A stretch of DNA of 32,287 bases from Rhodobacterales bacterium 32-66-9 (lineage in GTDB: Bacteria; Pseudomonadota; Alphaproteobacteria; Rhodobacterales; Rhodobacteraceae): the NCBI GenBank assembly GCA_002280405.1, contig NCDY01000023.1:1-32287 (forward strand), in the 5' to 3' direction. Every line of letters begins with the position of its first letter. Position 1 is the stretch's first letter. Position numbers and translations under genes: made by a program. Under the pieces are notes generated by a model. The model was not told the origin of the DNA and searched no databases. It saw only the letters and a list, made by a program, of their open reading frames with translations. Shown piece after piece: positions 22,440-31,493 of the stretch.

Positions 22440-23873
22440 TTACCCCGCGCGGCGCGTTTCGGAGACACCCAGCGGGAACACCTTCGCGGGATTGAGCAGC
22501 CATTTCGGATCGAACACATCCTTGACCCGCATCTGCGCCTCCATGTCGGCCGCGTCGAACTGCACCGACATCAGGTCGCGTTTTTCGATGCCCACGCCAT
22601 GCTCGCCGGTCAGACAGCCCCCGACCTCGACACAAAGTTTCAGGATCTCGGCCCCGAAGGCCTCGCATTTCTCCAGATCACCGGGTTTGTTGGCGTCGAA
22701 AAGGATCAGCGGGTGCATGTTGCCGTCGCCCGCGTGAAAGACGTTGCCGACGTCCAGACCAAACTGGACGCTCATCTCTCCGATGCGCTTCAGCACATGG
22801 GGCAGCGAGGAGACGGGGATCGTCCCGTCCAGGCACATGTAGTCGCCCAACTGCCCCATCGCCCCGAAGGCCGACTTGCGACCCAGCCAGATGCGTTTCG
22901 CCTGATCCTCGTCCGCGGCCTCTCGGAACTCGACGGGGTCATGGGCAAGGGCGATCTGGCGGATGCGCGTCAGCTGTTCCGCGATCTCGGCCTCGGACCC
23001 TTCGACCTCGATGATCAGCAGCGCCTCGCAATCGGGGTAGCCCGCCTTGGCAAAGGCCTCGGTGGCGCGGATGCAGGGGCGGTCCATGAACTCGATGGCG
23101 ACGGGAAGGATACCCGCCTTGATGATGTCGCTGACACAGGCCCCCGCAACTTCGTTCGAGTCGAACCCGACCAGCACCGGCCGCGCGCCTTCGGGTTTCG
23201 GCAGGATGCGCAGCCAGGCCTCGGTCACCACGCCCAGCTGGCCTTCCGATCCGCAGACCACGCCCAGCAGGTCAAGTCCCGCCGGTTCCCCCCAGGGTCC
23301 GCCCAGGGTCAGCACGGTCCCGTCCATCTTCACCAGCGTCACGCCCAGCAAGTTGTTCGTCGTCACCCCGTATTTCAAGCAATGCGCCCCGCCCGAGTTC
23401 ATCGCGATGTTCCCGGCAATCGCGCAGGCCAACTGGCTGGAGGGGTCAGGCGCATAGAAGAACCCCTCCGCCTCGACCGCGCCCGACACCGACAGGTTGG
23501 TCCGCCCGGACTGGACGCGGATGAAGCGGTTGTCGTAGTCTGTCTCCAGCACCGCATTCATCCGCGCGACGCCAAGGATCACGCTGTCGGCCGTCGGCAT
23601 CGCCCCCCCGGCCAGGCTGGTCCCCGATCCGCGCGGCACCACCGGCACGCCCTCCTCGCAGGCGATGCGCAGCACGGCGCTGACCTCGGCGGTCGTGCGC
23701 GGCAGGACGGCGGCCAGGGGCGGGCAGCGATAGGCGGTCAGCGCGTCACACTCATAAACGCGAAGCTCCTCGGGCGCGTCGATCACCGCGTCGACCGGCA
23801 AGGCGGCACGCATCCGGGCCACGATCCGGGCCTTCCGTGCGATGACACCCAGGTCTGGTTCCGGCATGTCCAT
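22440..23873 (-). CDS. glcD: Glycolate oxidase subunit GlcD
   Basis: 477-residue flavoprotein subunit that oxidises glycolate (and D-lactate) to glyoxylate. I chose the ATG at 23873 (MDMPEPDLGVIARKARIV) because GAGGAA lies about 7 bases upstream; the frame continues upstream without family-like sequence. FAD domain: VVPRGSGTSLAGGAMPTADSVIL at about 75-97, PDPSSQLACAIAGNIAMNSGG, and LLGVVCGSEGQLGVVTEAWLRILP. C-terminal FAD-oxidase domain: GDGNMHPLILFD and GCLTGEHGVGIEKRDLM, which contain the conserved catalytic histidines. It is the first gene of glcDEF. A candidate promoter lies at 23901-23927. Confidence 0.95.
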   Translation of the reverse strand: MDMPEPDLGVIARKARIVARMRAALPVDAVIDAPEELRVYECDALTAYRCPPLAAVLPRTTAEVSAVLRIACEEGVPVVPRGSGTSLAGGAMPTADSVILGVARMNAVLETDYDNRFIRVQSGRTNLSVSGAVEAEGFFYAPDPSSQLACAIAGNIAMNSGGAHCLKYGVTTNNLLGVTLVKMDGTVLTLGGPWGEPAGLDLLGVVCGSEGQLGVVTEAWLRILPKPEGARPVLVGFDSNEVAGACVSDIIKAGILPVAIEFMDRPCIRATEAFAKAGYPDCEALLIIEVEGSEAEIAEQLTRIRQIALAHDPVEFREAADEDQAKRIWLGRKSAFGAMGQLGDYMCLDGTIPVSSLPHVLKRIGEMSVQFGLDVGNVFHAGDGNMHPLILFDANKPGDLEKCEAFGAEILKLCVEVGGCLTGEHGVGIEKRDLMSVQFDAADMEAQMRVKDVFDPKWLLNPAKVFPLGVSETRRAG

Positions 23874-23900
23874 GGCAAATTCCTCGTCTACTGGTAAGGA

Positions 23901-23927
23901 AATATAACCAATTTTGCCTTCTGACAA
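23901..23927 (-). promoter_or_regulatory. Candidate glcD promoter with inverted repeat
   Basis: On the minus strand TTGTCA (23927-23922) and TATATT (23906-23901) are separated by 15 bases, shorter than the usual 17. An imperfect inverted repeat ACTGGT (23890-23895) / ACCAAT (23907-23912) flanks the -10 box and resembles half-sites of FadR/GntR-type regulators (TGGT...ACCA), but its 11-base spacing is unusual. Glycolate genes are often GntR-controlled; this assignment is inference. Confidence 0.4.
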
Positions 23928-23945
23928 GGGAAAACCCGGTGCCTG

Positions 23946-23982
23946 GATCGGGATGATGTTTCCATCAAACATCATCCCGATC
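23946..23982. other. Long perfect hairpin between divergent genes
   Basis: GATCGGGATGATGTTT (23946-23961) pairs over all 16 bases with 23967-23982, leaving a 5-base loop CCATC. It lies upstream of both glcD (-) and the DUF599 gene (+), so it is not a terminator of either. It might be an operator, a transcript structure in a long leader or a dispersed palindromic element. Confidence 0.8.
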
Positions 23983-24057
23983 TCGGTTCTTGGTGGTCGC
24001 GTGATCGATGCGGAAAACCGGATTACACTTTTCCTCATCACGCTTTAACCTGCACGG

Positions 24058-24744
24058 ATGACACTGACCCTTGCCGCCATCCCGCTGATCGACCTGATCA
24101 TGCTTGGAGTGTTGATCCTGGCCTGGCTGATCGCCGGCTGGGTCTGCGAACATCCGCCGTCGGCGACCCCGTCGGTCTCGAAGTTGATGGAACACTACCG
24201 GCGCGACTGGATGCAGACCTTCGTCACCCGCCAGCCGCGCATTTTCGACGCGACCCTGATCGACAGCCTGCGGCAGGGGACCGCCTTCTTCGCCAGCGCC
24301 AGCATGATCGCCATCGGCGGCGGAGTGGCGATGATCGGCAATGCGGCGGCGGTGCAGCGGCTGACGGATGAGCTGCCCTTTTCCGGCGGGCCGGAGGTGG
24401 CGCTGAAGATGCTGCCGGTGATCGGCTTTCTCGCCGACGCGCTCTTGAAGTTCGTCTGGGCGCACCGGCTCTTCGGCTATTGCTCGATCCTGATGGCGGC
24501 CGTCCCGAACGACCCCGAAGATCCGCTTGCCTTCCACCGCGCGGGACAGGCGGCCGAAATCAACATCACCGCGGCGAGAAGTTTCAACCGGGGCCTCCGG
24601 TCGATCTACTACGCGCTGGCAGCCCTTGGCTGGCTCCTGGGGCCCTGGGGGCTCTTGGCGGGGACTGTGCTGGCCACGGGCATCCTGTTCCGGCGCGAGT
24701 TCGCCTCGGTCTCGCGCCAGGTGATCCTGAGGCGCCTGCCGTAA
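24058..24744 (+). CDS. DUF599 family membrane protein
   Basis: 228 residues. Matches the DUF599 pattern: an N-terminal span (about 5-28, IPLIDLIMLGVLILAWLIAGW), the EHYRRDWMQTFVTRQPRIFDATLIDSL segment (44-70), a second span with FFASASMIAIGGGVAMIG (76-93), the conserved LLKFVWAHRLFGYCSILMAA (124-143), FNRGLRSIYYALAALGWLLGP (178-198), and a last span. Family members are multi-pass inner-membrane proteins of unknown function. It is divergent from glcD and convergent with the moxR operon; only 7 bases separate the two stop codons. A small inverted repeat (GCCGT/ACGGC, 24738-24750) spans that point and may help end both transcripts. Confidence 0.9.
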   Translation: MTLTLAAIPLIDLIMLGVLILAWLIAGWVCEHPPSATPSVSKLMEHYRRDWMQTFVTRQPRIFDATLIDSLRQGTAFFASASMIAIGGGVAMIGNAAAVQRLTDELPFSGGPEVALKMLPVIGFLADALLKFVWAHRLFGYCSILMAAVPNDPEDPLAFHRAGQAAEINITAARSFNRGLRSIYYALAALGWLLGPWGLLAGTVLATGILFRREFASVSRQVILRRLP

Positions 24745-24751
24745 GACGGCA

Positions 24752-26821
24752 TCAGGCCGCCTTGGCGCCCTTGCGGCCTTCGACCAGCCAGGCCACCACG
24801 GCCAGCCCCGCCGCGATCACAAGCCAGGCCCAGGCGGGCAGGAATGGCACCACGTTGACTTCGGTGGTCAGATACGCCTCGCGCGGGGTGATGCCGATCC
24901 AGCCGCGACCCAGCGCGACCCGCCCTTCGGCGACGGTGCGGATGTCGGGAGTGCCGGGTTCCAGCCGGGTCACGCCGCCTCGGGTCGCTTCGGCCAGAGG
25001 CTGCAGCACCTCTCCCGAGGCGATGGTTTCGGCGAATTCGCGCGGCGCCGCTGGGCCGACGGCCACGACCCGCGTCAGATCGCCCTGGTCCAGCCGGTAC
25101 AGGCCAAGCGCCGGGGCCTGCAAGACGGTTTCATAGCGCCCTGGGGCCACCGGCGGCATCGCCAGTTCGAAGACAGTCCCGTCCGGCGCGGTCACCGTCA
25201 CCGGCCCCGGTGCGGTGTCGGCCAGCGACCGGCGGATGATGGTCATCGCCTCGCCCTTCACTTCGGCTGTCAGCGTTTCCTCTTCCAGCTCGGGCTCCTT
25301 CAGCATCCAGTAGGCCAGCCGTCGCAGCAGCTCCAGCTGTGGCCCGCCGCCCTCGTAACCCCGGCCCCAGAGCCAGGCCTGATCCGAGGCAAGCACCGCG
25401 ACCCGGCCCTGATCGACCCGGTTCAGCACCAGAAGCGGCAGGTCGTTCGGGCCGGACATCAGCGTCTGCCCCGCCAGCTTCTTCACCTCGATCAGGCGGA
25501 ACCAGCGGCCCCATCCGCCTTTGGGGGCCGCGGCCTCCAGTCCTTCGGTCACCGGATGGCGGCGGCCGAGGTCGGTGATCTTCGGGCGAAAGCCCTGCTC
25601 GATCACCTGGGCCGTCGGCGCGACCGGCAGGATCTCGGCCAGAGGCGAGCGATACAGGCTGTCGACCGCGCCGAATTCCGGCCCCGCCGCGACCAGCACC
25701 GTGCCGCCGCCCCGGACATAGTTTACGATGTTCTCGATATAGGACATCGGCAGGATGCCCCGCATCCGGTAGCGGTCGAAGATGATCAGGTCGAACTCCT
25801 TGATCTTCTCGACGAACAGCTCGCGCGTCGGAAAGGCGATGAGGCTAAGCTCGTCCACCGGCACGCCATCCTGCTTTTCCGGCGGCCTGAGAATGGTGAA
25901 ATGCACCAGATCCACCGCCGCGTCGGATTTCAGAAGGTTGCGCCAGACCCGTTCGCCGGCATAGGGTTCGCCGCTGATCAGCAGAACCCGCAGCCGGTCG
26001 CGCACGCCGTTGATCTGCACGGCGGCGGCATTGTTGCGGTCGGTGATCTCGCCCGCCACCGGGGCGACCGAGAACTGGATCACGTTCGCCCCGCCATGCG
26101 GCAGGGTCACCGGAAGCTGCAGATCCTCGTTCAGCGGCACGGTGTAGGTCGTGGGCGCTTCGGTGTCGACGGCGATGGTCAAGGCGACTTCGCCTGCGGC
26201 GGTCGGGGGCGCGCCCACATCCTCGATCCGCAGGTCAAGCTTGAACTCTTCGCCGATGATGGCGAAGGCCGGGGCGTTCTTCACCACGATGCGTCGGTCC
26301 CAGTCGGCGGCGCGGCCGGTGACCAGCACCTGCAGCGGCGCAGGCAGGTTCGGGACCACGCCCGCATCATGCACCCGGCCATCGGTGATCACGATCGCGC
26401 CCGCCACCCGGGCGCGGGGTTCCTCGGCCAGGGCTGCGGACAGGGCGGTCATGACCAGCGTTCCTGCATCTTCCTCGCCGTCGCCAACCCGGCGGATGCG
26501 CAGCTCGGTGTTCGGCATCTGCGCGACTTCGGCCCGGACGGCGGCGACGGCGGCCTCGGTCTGGGCGCGGCGGTCGCCAAGGCCCTGGCTTGCGCTGTCG
26601 TCCACGATCAGGATGACGATGTCGCTGAGGTTCTGCCGGACTTCCTGCTGCAGGGCCGGATTGGCCAGCGCGAGGATCAGTGCGCCAAGCGCCAGCGCCC
26701 GCAGCCACCAGCCGGACAGCCCGCGCCAAAGCGCCAGCGCGACCACAAGCAGCGCGATCCCGCCCGCGGCCAGCAGCAGGGGCCAGCCGACCAGCGGAGC
26801 GAAGACGACAGTGGCGCTCAT
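24752..26821 (-). CDS. Large membrane protein of the MoxR cluster
   Basis: 689 residues. Two N-terminal spans at about 7-30 and 37-58 (LLLAAGGIALLVVALALW, LRALALGALILALANPALQQ) are followed by a VWA-like strand IVILIVDDSASQGLGDRR that keeps a D-x-S-x-S pattern (Asp73-Asp74-Ser-Ala-Ser). A large extracytoplasmic part follows, including a glutamine-amidotransferase-like fold segment (RVLLISGEPYAGERVWRNLL ... LIIFDRYRMRGILPMSYIENIVNYVRGGGTVLVAAG). A final span lies near the C-terminus (FLPAWAWLVIAAGLAVVAWLV). It is the last gene of the operon; its start overlaps the preceding stop (ATGA). Similar proteins accompany MoxR ATPases in many alphaproteobacteria. Molecular role unknown. Confidence 0.82.
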   Translation of the reverse strand: MSATVVFAPLVGWPLLLAAGGIALLVVALALWRGLSGWWLRALALGALILALANPALQQEVRQNLSDIVILIVDDSASQGLGDRRAQTEAAVAAVRAEVAQMPNTELRIRRVGDGEEDAGTLVMTALSAALAEEPRARVAGAIVITDGRVHDAGVVPNLPAPLQVLVTGRAADWDRRIVVKNAPAFAIIGEEFKLDLRIEDVGAPPTAAGEVALTIAVDTEAPTTYTVPLNEDLQLPVTLPHGGANVIQFSVAPVAGEITDRNNAAAVQINGVRDRLRVLLISGEPYAGERVWRNLLKSDAAVDLVHFTILRPPEKQDGVPVDELSLIAFPTRELFVEKIKEFDLIIFDRYRMRGILPMSYIENIVNYVRGGGTVLVAAGPEFGAVDSLYRSPLAEILPVAPTAQVIEQGFRPKITDLGRRHPVTEGLEAAAPKGGWGRWFRLIEVKKLAGQTLMSGPNDLPLLVLNRVDQGRVAVLASDQAWLWGRGYEGGGPQLELLRRLAYWMLKEPELEEETLTAEVKGEAMTIIRRSLADTAPGPVTVTAPDGTVFELAMPPVAPGRYETVLQAPALGLYRLDQGDLTRVVAVGPAAPREFAETIASGEVLQPLAEATRGGVTRLEPGTPDIRTVAEGRVALGRGWIGITPREAYLTTEVNVVPFLPAWAWLVIAAGLAVVAWLVEGRKGAKAA

Positions 26822-29604
26822 TGTCCCAGCCTCTCCAGAAGCGCGGGCACATGGACCTGGTCGGATTTGTAGTTGCCGGTCAGCACATACATGATCAGGT
26901 TGATCCCGAAACGATAGGCGATCTCGCGCTGCTGCTCGCCGGCAAAGCCGCGACCGACCTGCACCATCGGCACGCCGCTGTCGTCGGTGGCCCAGGCCGA
27001 GGCCCAGTCCGCGCCGCCGATCACGACCGGGGTCACGCCGTCGTTCAGGTTGCGGAACGGCATCCCGTCGGCGGCCTTGGCCCCCGCATCGGGAGAAGCC
27101 TCGACCCAGACCTGCCCGCCCTGATAGCGGCCCGGAAACTCTTGCAAGAGGTAGAAGGTCCGGGTCAGCACATGGTCGGGCGGAACGGGTTCAAGCGGCG
27201 GGATGTCCAGGCCCTCGGCTATGACCTGCAGCGCCTGGCCTGCGGGGGTCGTCCCGCCGCCAACGCCGGTCAGGTCGGCGTCGCGGGTGTCGAAAAGGAT
27301 CATGCCGCCGGTGCGCAGATACTGGTTCAGTTTGGCATAGGCCGCCTCCGACGGCCGCGCCGCCCCGGCCACGACCGGCCAGTAGAGGAACGGGAAGAAC
27401 GCAAGCTCGTCCTTCTCGATGTCCACGCCCATCGGCATCATCGGCTCGACCGAGGTGCGTTGCCACAGCTTGTCGGACAGGCCAAGAAGCCCGGCCCGCG
27501 ACATCTCGTCCACCTGCGGGTCGCCCGTCAAGACATAGGCAAGGACGACCGCGCTGGTCGCCTGCACCGCGAAGGCGTCGTCGGGTTTGGCGGCGTCCTG
27601 AGCCTGCGCGCCGCGCGGCAGGGTGGCGACCAGCGCCAGGACCAGCACCGCCGAGGCGCCCCGGGCAAGTCCGCGCAGGCGACCCGCCAGCCACAGTGCG
27701 GCAAGGACGTCGAGCAGCAGCAGGATCACCCCGAGGGACAGGAACTCGCCCTTCAACGCCCGCACCGCGCGCGCCTCCAGGCGGTCGACGGGCACCCCGG
27801 CGGGCCAGACGGCGGGCTTCAGCTCGGTATCCGGTCCGATCACGTTCAGCGCCACGCGACGATCGGTGCCGGCATAAAGCCCGGGCGGGTTCGCAGCCGT
27901 CGGGCCCGCGGCGATCGCCTTGGCCAGCAGCTCGCCCGCGACCCCCGGCAAGTCACCCGCGTCAGAGGTCTGGCCGAAGGCGTCAAGCACCACCTGGGGC
28001 ACCCAGGTCTGGCCCGCCAGGTCCGCAGCCTCGGGCGCGGCGGGTTTGGTGGACACCGCCAACCGCTCCAGCATCTGCACGAACAGGCCCGACAGCGGCA
28101 GCGAGGACCATTCCGCATTGGCGGTGACATGGACCAGCACCACCTGCCCCGCCCCCTGTTCGCGGCGCGTCATCAGGGGCGTCCCGTCCTCCAGCGCCGC
28201 AATGGTGCGTGCCGCCAGCTCGGGGTCGGGCTGGGCCAGCACCTGCTGGCGCACCACGACATCGGCCGGCGCGGTAAGGCCGTAGAAAGGCGAGCCTTCC
28301 GGAAACGGGGCCAGCGCCTTCGGCTCGCCCCAGCTCATCGCGCCGCCGACAGTGCGTCCGCCCTCGCGCAGACGCACGGGAAGCAGCGGGTCTTCGTTCA
28401 CCCGCGCCACGTCGCTGGCGGCCAGGACCGGACCGGCAAAGCGCAGCAGAAGGCCGCCCTTGTCCAGCCAGTCCAGCAGCGCAGTGCGCTCGGCCTGGGT
28501 CACGTCGGCGACATCGGCAAGGATCACCACGTCGGGATTGGCCAGCAGCGTGTCGGTCAGCGTGCCCTCGATCAGATCCGCCGTGGGGGCCAGCGCCTGT
28601 CGCAGATAGTGCAGCGGTGACAGAAGCTGCAGCGTCTCGGCGTCGGCGCCGGTCTGGATCAGCGCGATCTTGCGGCGTTTCAGACTGTCGTCGGCCAGGC
28701 TGACCGCCCCGGCGGTCCGGGTGCCTTCCAGGACAAAACGGGTGATCCGGTTGCGCAGCTCCGGCGGCAGGTCGATGGCGGCCTCGGCCCGGTCGACGCC
28801 GCCCGCGAAGGTCAACGTCACCCGGCCAAGATCCCGTTCGACGCCGGACGGGTCGGGTCCCTGCGCGATGACATCGACCGATACCGGGGCCCCGGCGGGC
28901 ATGCGCGAGGCGGCCACCATGACCTTGCCATCGGCACTCGCCGCCGGATGCAGGGCAAGGACCGGCCTGGTGCTTTCCACCACGCGAACCTCGCCGCGTT
29001 GGCGAAGGGCCGTCAGCAGGTCTTGCCGCCCCTCCTGCGCAAGACCGTCCGACAGCCAGACGGTCTCGAACCCGCCCTCGGGCAGCGCCGCGGCCCAGCC
29101 CGCGAAATCGGCAGGTGCCCAGGCCTGAGGCAACAGGCCTGCGGCGCGCCCGGCCCAGGCTTCGGCAGTCTGGAACTCCACCCGATCCGGCGGGTCGGAC
29201 AGGCGGATGAGAGCGACGGTGCGCCCCTGCGCTCCGGCCTCGCCGATCAGCGCCTCGATCCGCTCCCGTCGCTGCGGCCAGTCGCGGGCGTCAGCCCAGC
29301 CGCCATCCACCGCGATCAGCATCGGCCCCGAGCCCGCCACCCGGTTCTCGGGGTTCAGGACCGGCCCGGCGAAACCCAGAATCAGCGCACCCACCGCAAG
29401 CGTCCGCAACAAAAGCAGCCACCACGGCGTCTTGTCCGTCTCGGCCTCGTCGTCCTTCAGACCCAAAAGCAGCGCCACCCCCGGAAACCGCCGCCGGATC
29501 GGCGCGGGCGGGACCGCGCGCAGCAAAAGCCAAAGAACCGGCAGCGCAAGCAGTGCGACCAGAAGCCAGGGCGCGGCAAAGCCGATGGGGCCAAGGCTGA
29601 ACAT
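26818..29604 (-). CDS. BatA-N / DUF4159 membrane protein
   Basis: 928 residues. The N-terminus is the BatA-type aerotolerance region (FAAPWLLVALLALPVLWLLLRAVPPAPIRRRFPGVALL, about 9-46) followed by a second span (about 62-82). Next come a VWA/GATase-like extracytoplasmic region, another span (about 640-675: LSLGVILLLLDVLAALWLAGRL), and a C-terminal DUF4159 domain (about 690-925). DUF4159 features include FLYWPVVAGAARPSEAAYAKLNQYLRTGGMILFDTRD, LEPVPPDHVLTRTFYLLQEFPGRY and RFGINLIMYVLTGNYKSDQVH. Its ATG abuts the DUF58 stop with no gap, and its end overlaps the next gene by 4 bases. Family role is linked to MoxR chaperone modules; the exact function is unknown. Confidence 0.88.
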   Translation of the reverse strand: MFSLGPIGFAAPWLLVALLALPVLWLLLRAVPPAPIRRRFPGVALLLGLKDDEAETDKTPWWLLLLRTLAVGALILGFAGPVLNPENRVAGSGPMLIAVDGGWADARDWPQRRERIEALIGEAGAQGRTVALIRLSDPPDRVEFQTAEAWAGRAAGLLPQAWAPADFAGWAAALPEGGFETVWLSDGLAQEGRQDLLTALRQRGEVRVVESTRPVLALHPAASADGKVMVAASRMPAGAPVSVDVIAQGPDPSGVERDLGRVTLTFAGGVDRAEAAIDLPPELRNRITRFVLEGTRTAGAVSLADDSLKRRKIALIQTGADAETLQLLSPLHYLRQALAPTADLIEGTLTDTLLANPDVVILADVADVTQAERTALLDWLDKGGLLLRFAGPVLAASDVARVNEDPLLPVRLREGGRTVGGAMSWGEPKALAPFPEGSPFYGLTAPADVVVRQQVLAQPDPELAARTIAALEDGTPLMTRREQGAGQVVLVHVTANAEWSSLPLSGLFVQMLERLAVSTKPAAPEAADLAGQTWVPQVVLDAFGQTSDAGDLPGVAGELLAKAIAAGPTAANPPGLYAGTDRRVALNVIGPDTELKPAVWPAGVPVDRLEARAVRALKGEFLSLGVILLLLDVLAALWLAGRLRGLARGASAVLVLALVATLPRGAQAQDAAKPDDAFAVQATSAVVLAYVLTGDPQVDEMSRAGLLGLSDKLWQRTSVEPMMPMGVDIEKDELAFFPFLYWPVVAGAARPSEAAYAKLNQYLRTGGMILFDTRDADLTGVGGGTTPAGQALQVIAEGLDIPPLEPVPPDHVLTRTFYLLQEFPGRYQGGQVWVEASPDAGAKAADGMPFRNLNDGVTPVVIGGADWASAWATDDSGVPMVQVGRGFAGEQQREIAYRFGINLIMYVLTGNYKSDQVHVPALLERLGQ

Positions 29605-30492
29605 CTACCGCCCGCCCTCCAGCGCCGCATAGGCCCAGAGCAACGCACCCTGCGCCGAGGCCCCCGTGTGATGCGTGGTGAAATGCCAGCCAACCGCGCG
29701 CGCAAGCCCGGCCAGCCGGTCCTTGCGTTCCGCCAGCCGCGCCAGATAGCGGGCGCGCAACTCTCCGGCCTGCTGGGTCTCATGCCGCATCGAACCGCCC
29801 ATCGATTCAAAGATCGTGCGACCGTCGAAGGGAAACTCTTCCTCGGCCGGGTCCAGAACCTGGATCAGCACGCCCTTCACCCCACGCTCCGCCGCCCGCG
29901 CAAGCCCCGCCTCGATCCCGGTCATATCGCCCAGGAAATCCGACAGGAACACGCCCCGCCCGTGGCTGACCATGCCATCGGTCTCCGGCGCGCCGTAGTC
30001 CTCGCCCGCCGCTTCGCCCGACAGCCGCGCCGCCAGCCGCAGAAGCTGCGCGCGGCCCGCGCGCGGATGCGCCAATCCGGCCAGCCCGACCCGCTCACCG
30101 CCGCGCAGCAGCAGCACCGCCAGAGCCAGGCCGAGCAGCTTTGCCCGGTCCGCCTTCGGCGCGCGGGACTTGTCGCCGGCAAAACTCATCGACTTCGCCG
30201 GATCGACCCAGATCGTCACCGACTGCGCCGCCTGCCATTCGCGTTCGCGCACGAAATGCGCGTCCGACCGGGCGGACCGCCGCCAGTCGATCATCCGCGC
30301 CGAATCGCCCTGATGCGCCGGGCGGTATTGCCAGAACTCATCTCCCAGCCCCGCCCTGCGCCGCCCATGCTCGCCCATCATCACCGTCGAGGCCAGCATC
30401 TCGGCCTCGGCCAGCAAGGGCGGCAGCGTCTGCCCCAGCGCCTCGGCGCGGGTGCGCAGATCGGGGGTGCGCAGATCGGGGGCTGCGCTCAC
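29605..30492 (-). CDS. DUF58 domain protein
   Basis: 295 residues, starting at GTG 30492, which overlaps the moxR stop (GTGA). The DUF58 core is clear at about 45-110: GLGDEFWQYRPAHQGDSARMIDWRRSARSDAHFVREREWQ, followed by the VWA-like strand SVTIWVDPAKSMSF (D-x-x-K-S-M, a partly degraded MIDAS). A second conserved stretch is GVFLSDFLGDM. DUF58 proteins are the usual partners of MoxR ATPases and are thought to be acted on by them. The N-terminus contains a PDLRTPDLRT duplication encoded by a 15-base tandem repeat. No membrane span, so probably cytoplasmic. Confidence 0.92.
   Translation of the reverse strand: MSAAPDLRTPDLRTRAEALGQTLPPLLAEAEMLASTVMMGEHGRRRAGLGDEFWQYRPAHQGDSARMIDWRRSARSDAHFVREREWQAAQSVTIWVDPAKSMSFAGDKSRAPKADRAKLLGLALAVLLLRGGERVGLAGLAHPRAGRAQLLRLAARLSGEAAGEDYGAPETDGMVSHGRGVFLSDFLGDMTGIEAGLARAAERGVKGVLIQVLDPAEEEFPFDGRTIFESMGGSMRHETQQAGELRARYLARLAERKDRLAGLARAVGWHFTTHHTGASAQGALLWAYAALEGGR
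30451..30480. repeat. 15-base tandem repeat at the DUF58 N-terminus
   Basis: GGTGCGCAGATCGGG occurs twice in tandem (30451-30465 and 30466-30480). It encodes the duplicated PDLRT near residue 5 of the DUF58 protein and is in frame, so it only lengthens the poorly conserved start. Confidence 0.85.
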
Positions 30493-31493
30493 GCCGCCGC
30501 CTCAAGCCGCAGCGTCTTGGTGGTCACCCGGGCGATGATCCCCGCCAGCGTCTCGCCCCGCGCCCGGGCCGCGAAGGACAGCGCCATCCGGTGCACCAGC
30601 ACGGCCTGCGCCAGGTCGGCCACATCGGTGATCGAGGGCGCAAGCCGCCCCTCCAGCAGCGCCTTTGCCCGCACTGTCAGCATCAGCGCCTGCGCCGCCC
30701 GCGGCCCCGGTCCCCAGCTCAGCGCATCCGCCAGATCGCGCCCCTCGGGTTCCCCCGGACGGCACGAGCGGACAAGGTCAAGGATCGCCTCCACCACCTG
30801 GTCGCCGACCGGCATCCGCCGGATCACGCCCTGCGCCCGAATCAGCGCCTCGGCGGTGAACACCTGGTGCGCCTCGGCCTCTTCGGCCCCGGTGGTGGCG
30901 ATCAGGATGTCGCGCTCGGTCGCCCGCGTGGGGTATTCGACGTCGACCTGCACCAGGAACCGGTCAAGCTGGGCCTCGGGCAAGGGATAGGTGCCCTCCT
31001 GCTCGATCGGATTCTGGGTGGCGAGGACATGGAACGGGCGACCCAGCGGGCGGTGCTGGCCCGCGATGGTGACCTCTTTTTCCTGCATCGCCTGCAGGAG
31101 GGCGGACTGCGTCCGTGGCGAGGCGCGGTTGATCTCGTCCGCCATCAGAAGCTGGCAGAAGATCGGCCCCTCGACAAAGCGGAAGGCGCGGCCGCCATCG
31201 GTGCCGGTCTCCAGCACTTCCGACCCAAGGATGTCCGCCGGCATCAGGTCCGGCGTGAACTGGATGCGGTTCGCCTTCAGCCCCATCACCGTGCCAAGCG
31301 TGTCCACCAGCCGCGTCTTGCCCAGACCCGGCAGACCGACCAGCAGGGCATGCCCGCCGCACAGCATCGCGGCGAGGACCAGGTCCACCACCCGTTCCTG
31401 CCCGATGAAACGCTGGTTGATCGAGGCCTTCGCCTGCCCCAGCGTCGCGCCCAGTGCTTCGATTTCCGCGACCAGCGCCTTGGTATCGGCCAT
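30489..31493 (-). CDS. moxR: MoxR-family AAA+ ATPase
   Basis: 334 residues from the ATG at 31493, chosen because AAGGAG lies 8 bases upstream; an in-frame extension to 31562 lacks this. AAA+ core: Walker A GLPGLGKT at 53-60, Walker B LLMADEINR with Asp119/Glu120, the SALLQAMQEKEVTIAG segment (130-145), sensor 1 LATQNPIEQEGTYPLPEAQLDRF, and a C-terminal lid with SWGPGPRAAQALMLTVRAKALLEGR. MoxR ATPases work as chaperones in maturation of protein complexes together with VWA-type partners. It is the first gene of a four-gene, tightly overlapping operon (moxR, DUF58, BatA/DUF4159, large membrane protein). The symbol is a family name, not a proven orthologue. Confidence 0.95.
   Translation of the reverse strand: MADTKALVAEIEALGATLGQAKASINQRFIGQERVVDLVLAAMLCGGHALLVGLPGLGKTRLVDTLGTVMGLKANRIQFTPDLMPADILGSEVLETGTDGGRAFRFVEGPIFCQLLMADEINRASPRTQSALLQAMQEKEVTIAGQHRPLGRPFHVLATQNPIEQEGTYPLPEAQLDRFLVQVDVEYPTRATERDILIATTGAEEAEAHQVFTAEALIRAQGVIRRMPVGDQVVEAILDLVRSCRPGEPEGRDLADALSWGPGPRAAQALMLTVRAKALLEGRLAPSITDVADLAQAVLVHRMALSFAARARGETLAGIIARVTTKTLRLEAAA

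Noticed and set aside
26680..30990. Long plus-strand frames over the MoxR operon (646 and 680 residues)
   Set aside because: They are antisense shadows; the minus-strand genes carry Walker, DUF58 and DUF4159 motifs and overlap neatly.
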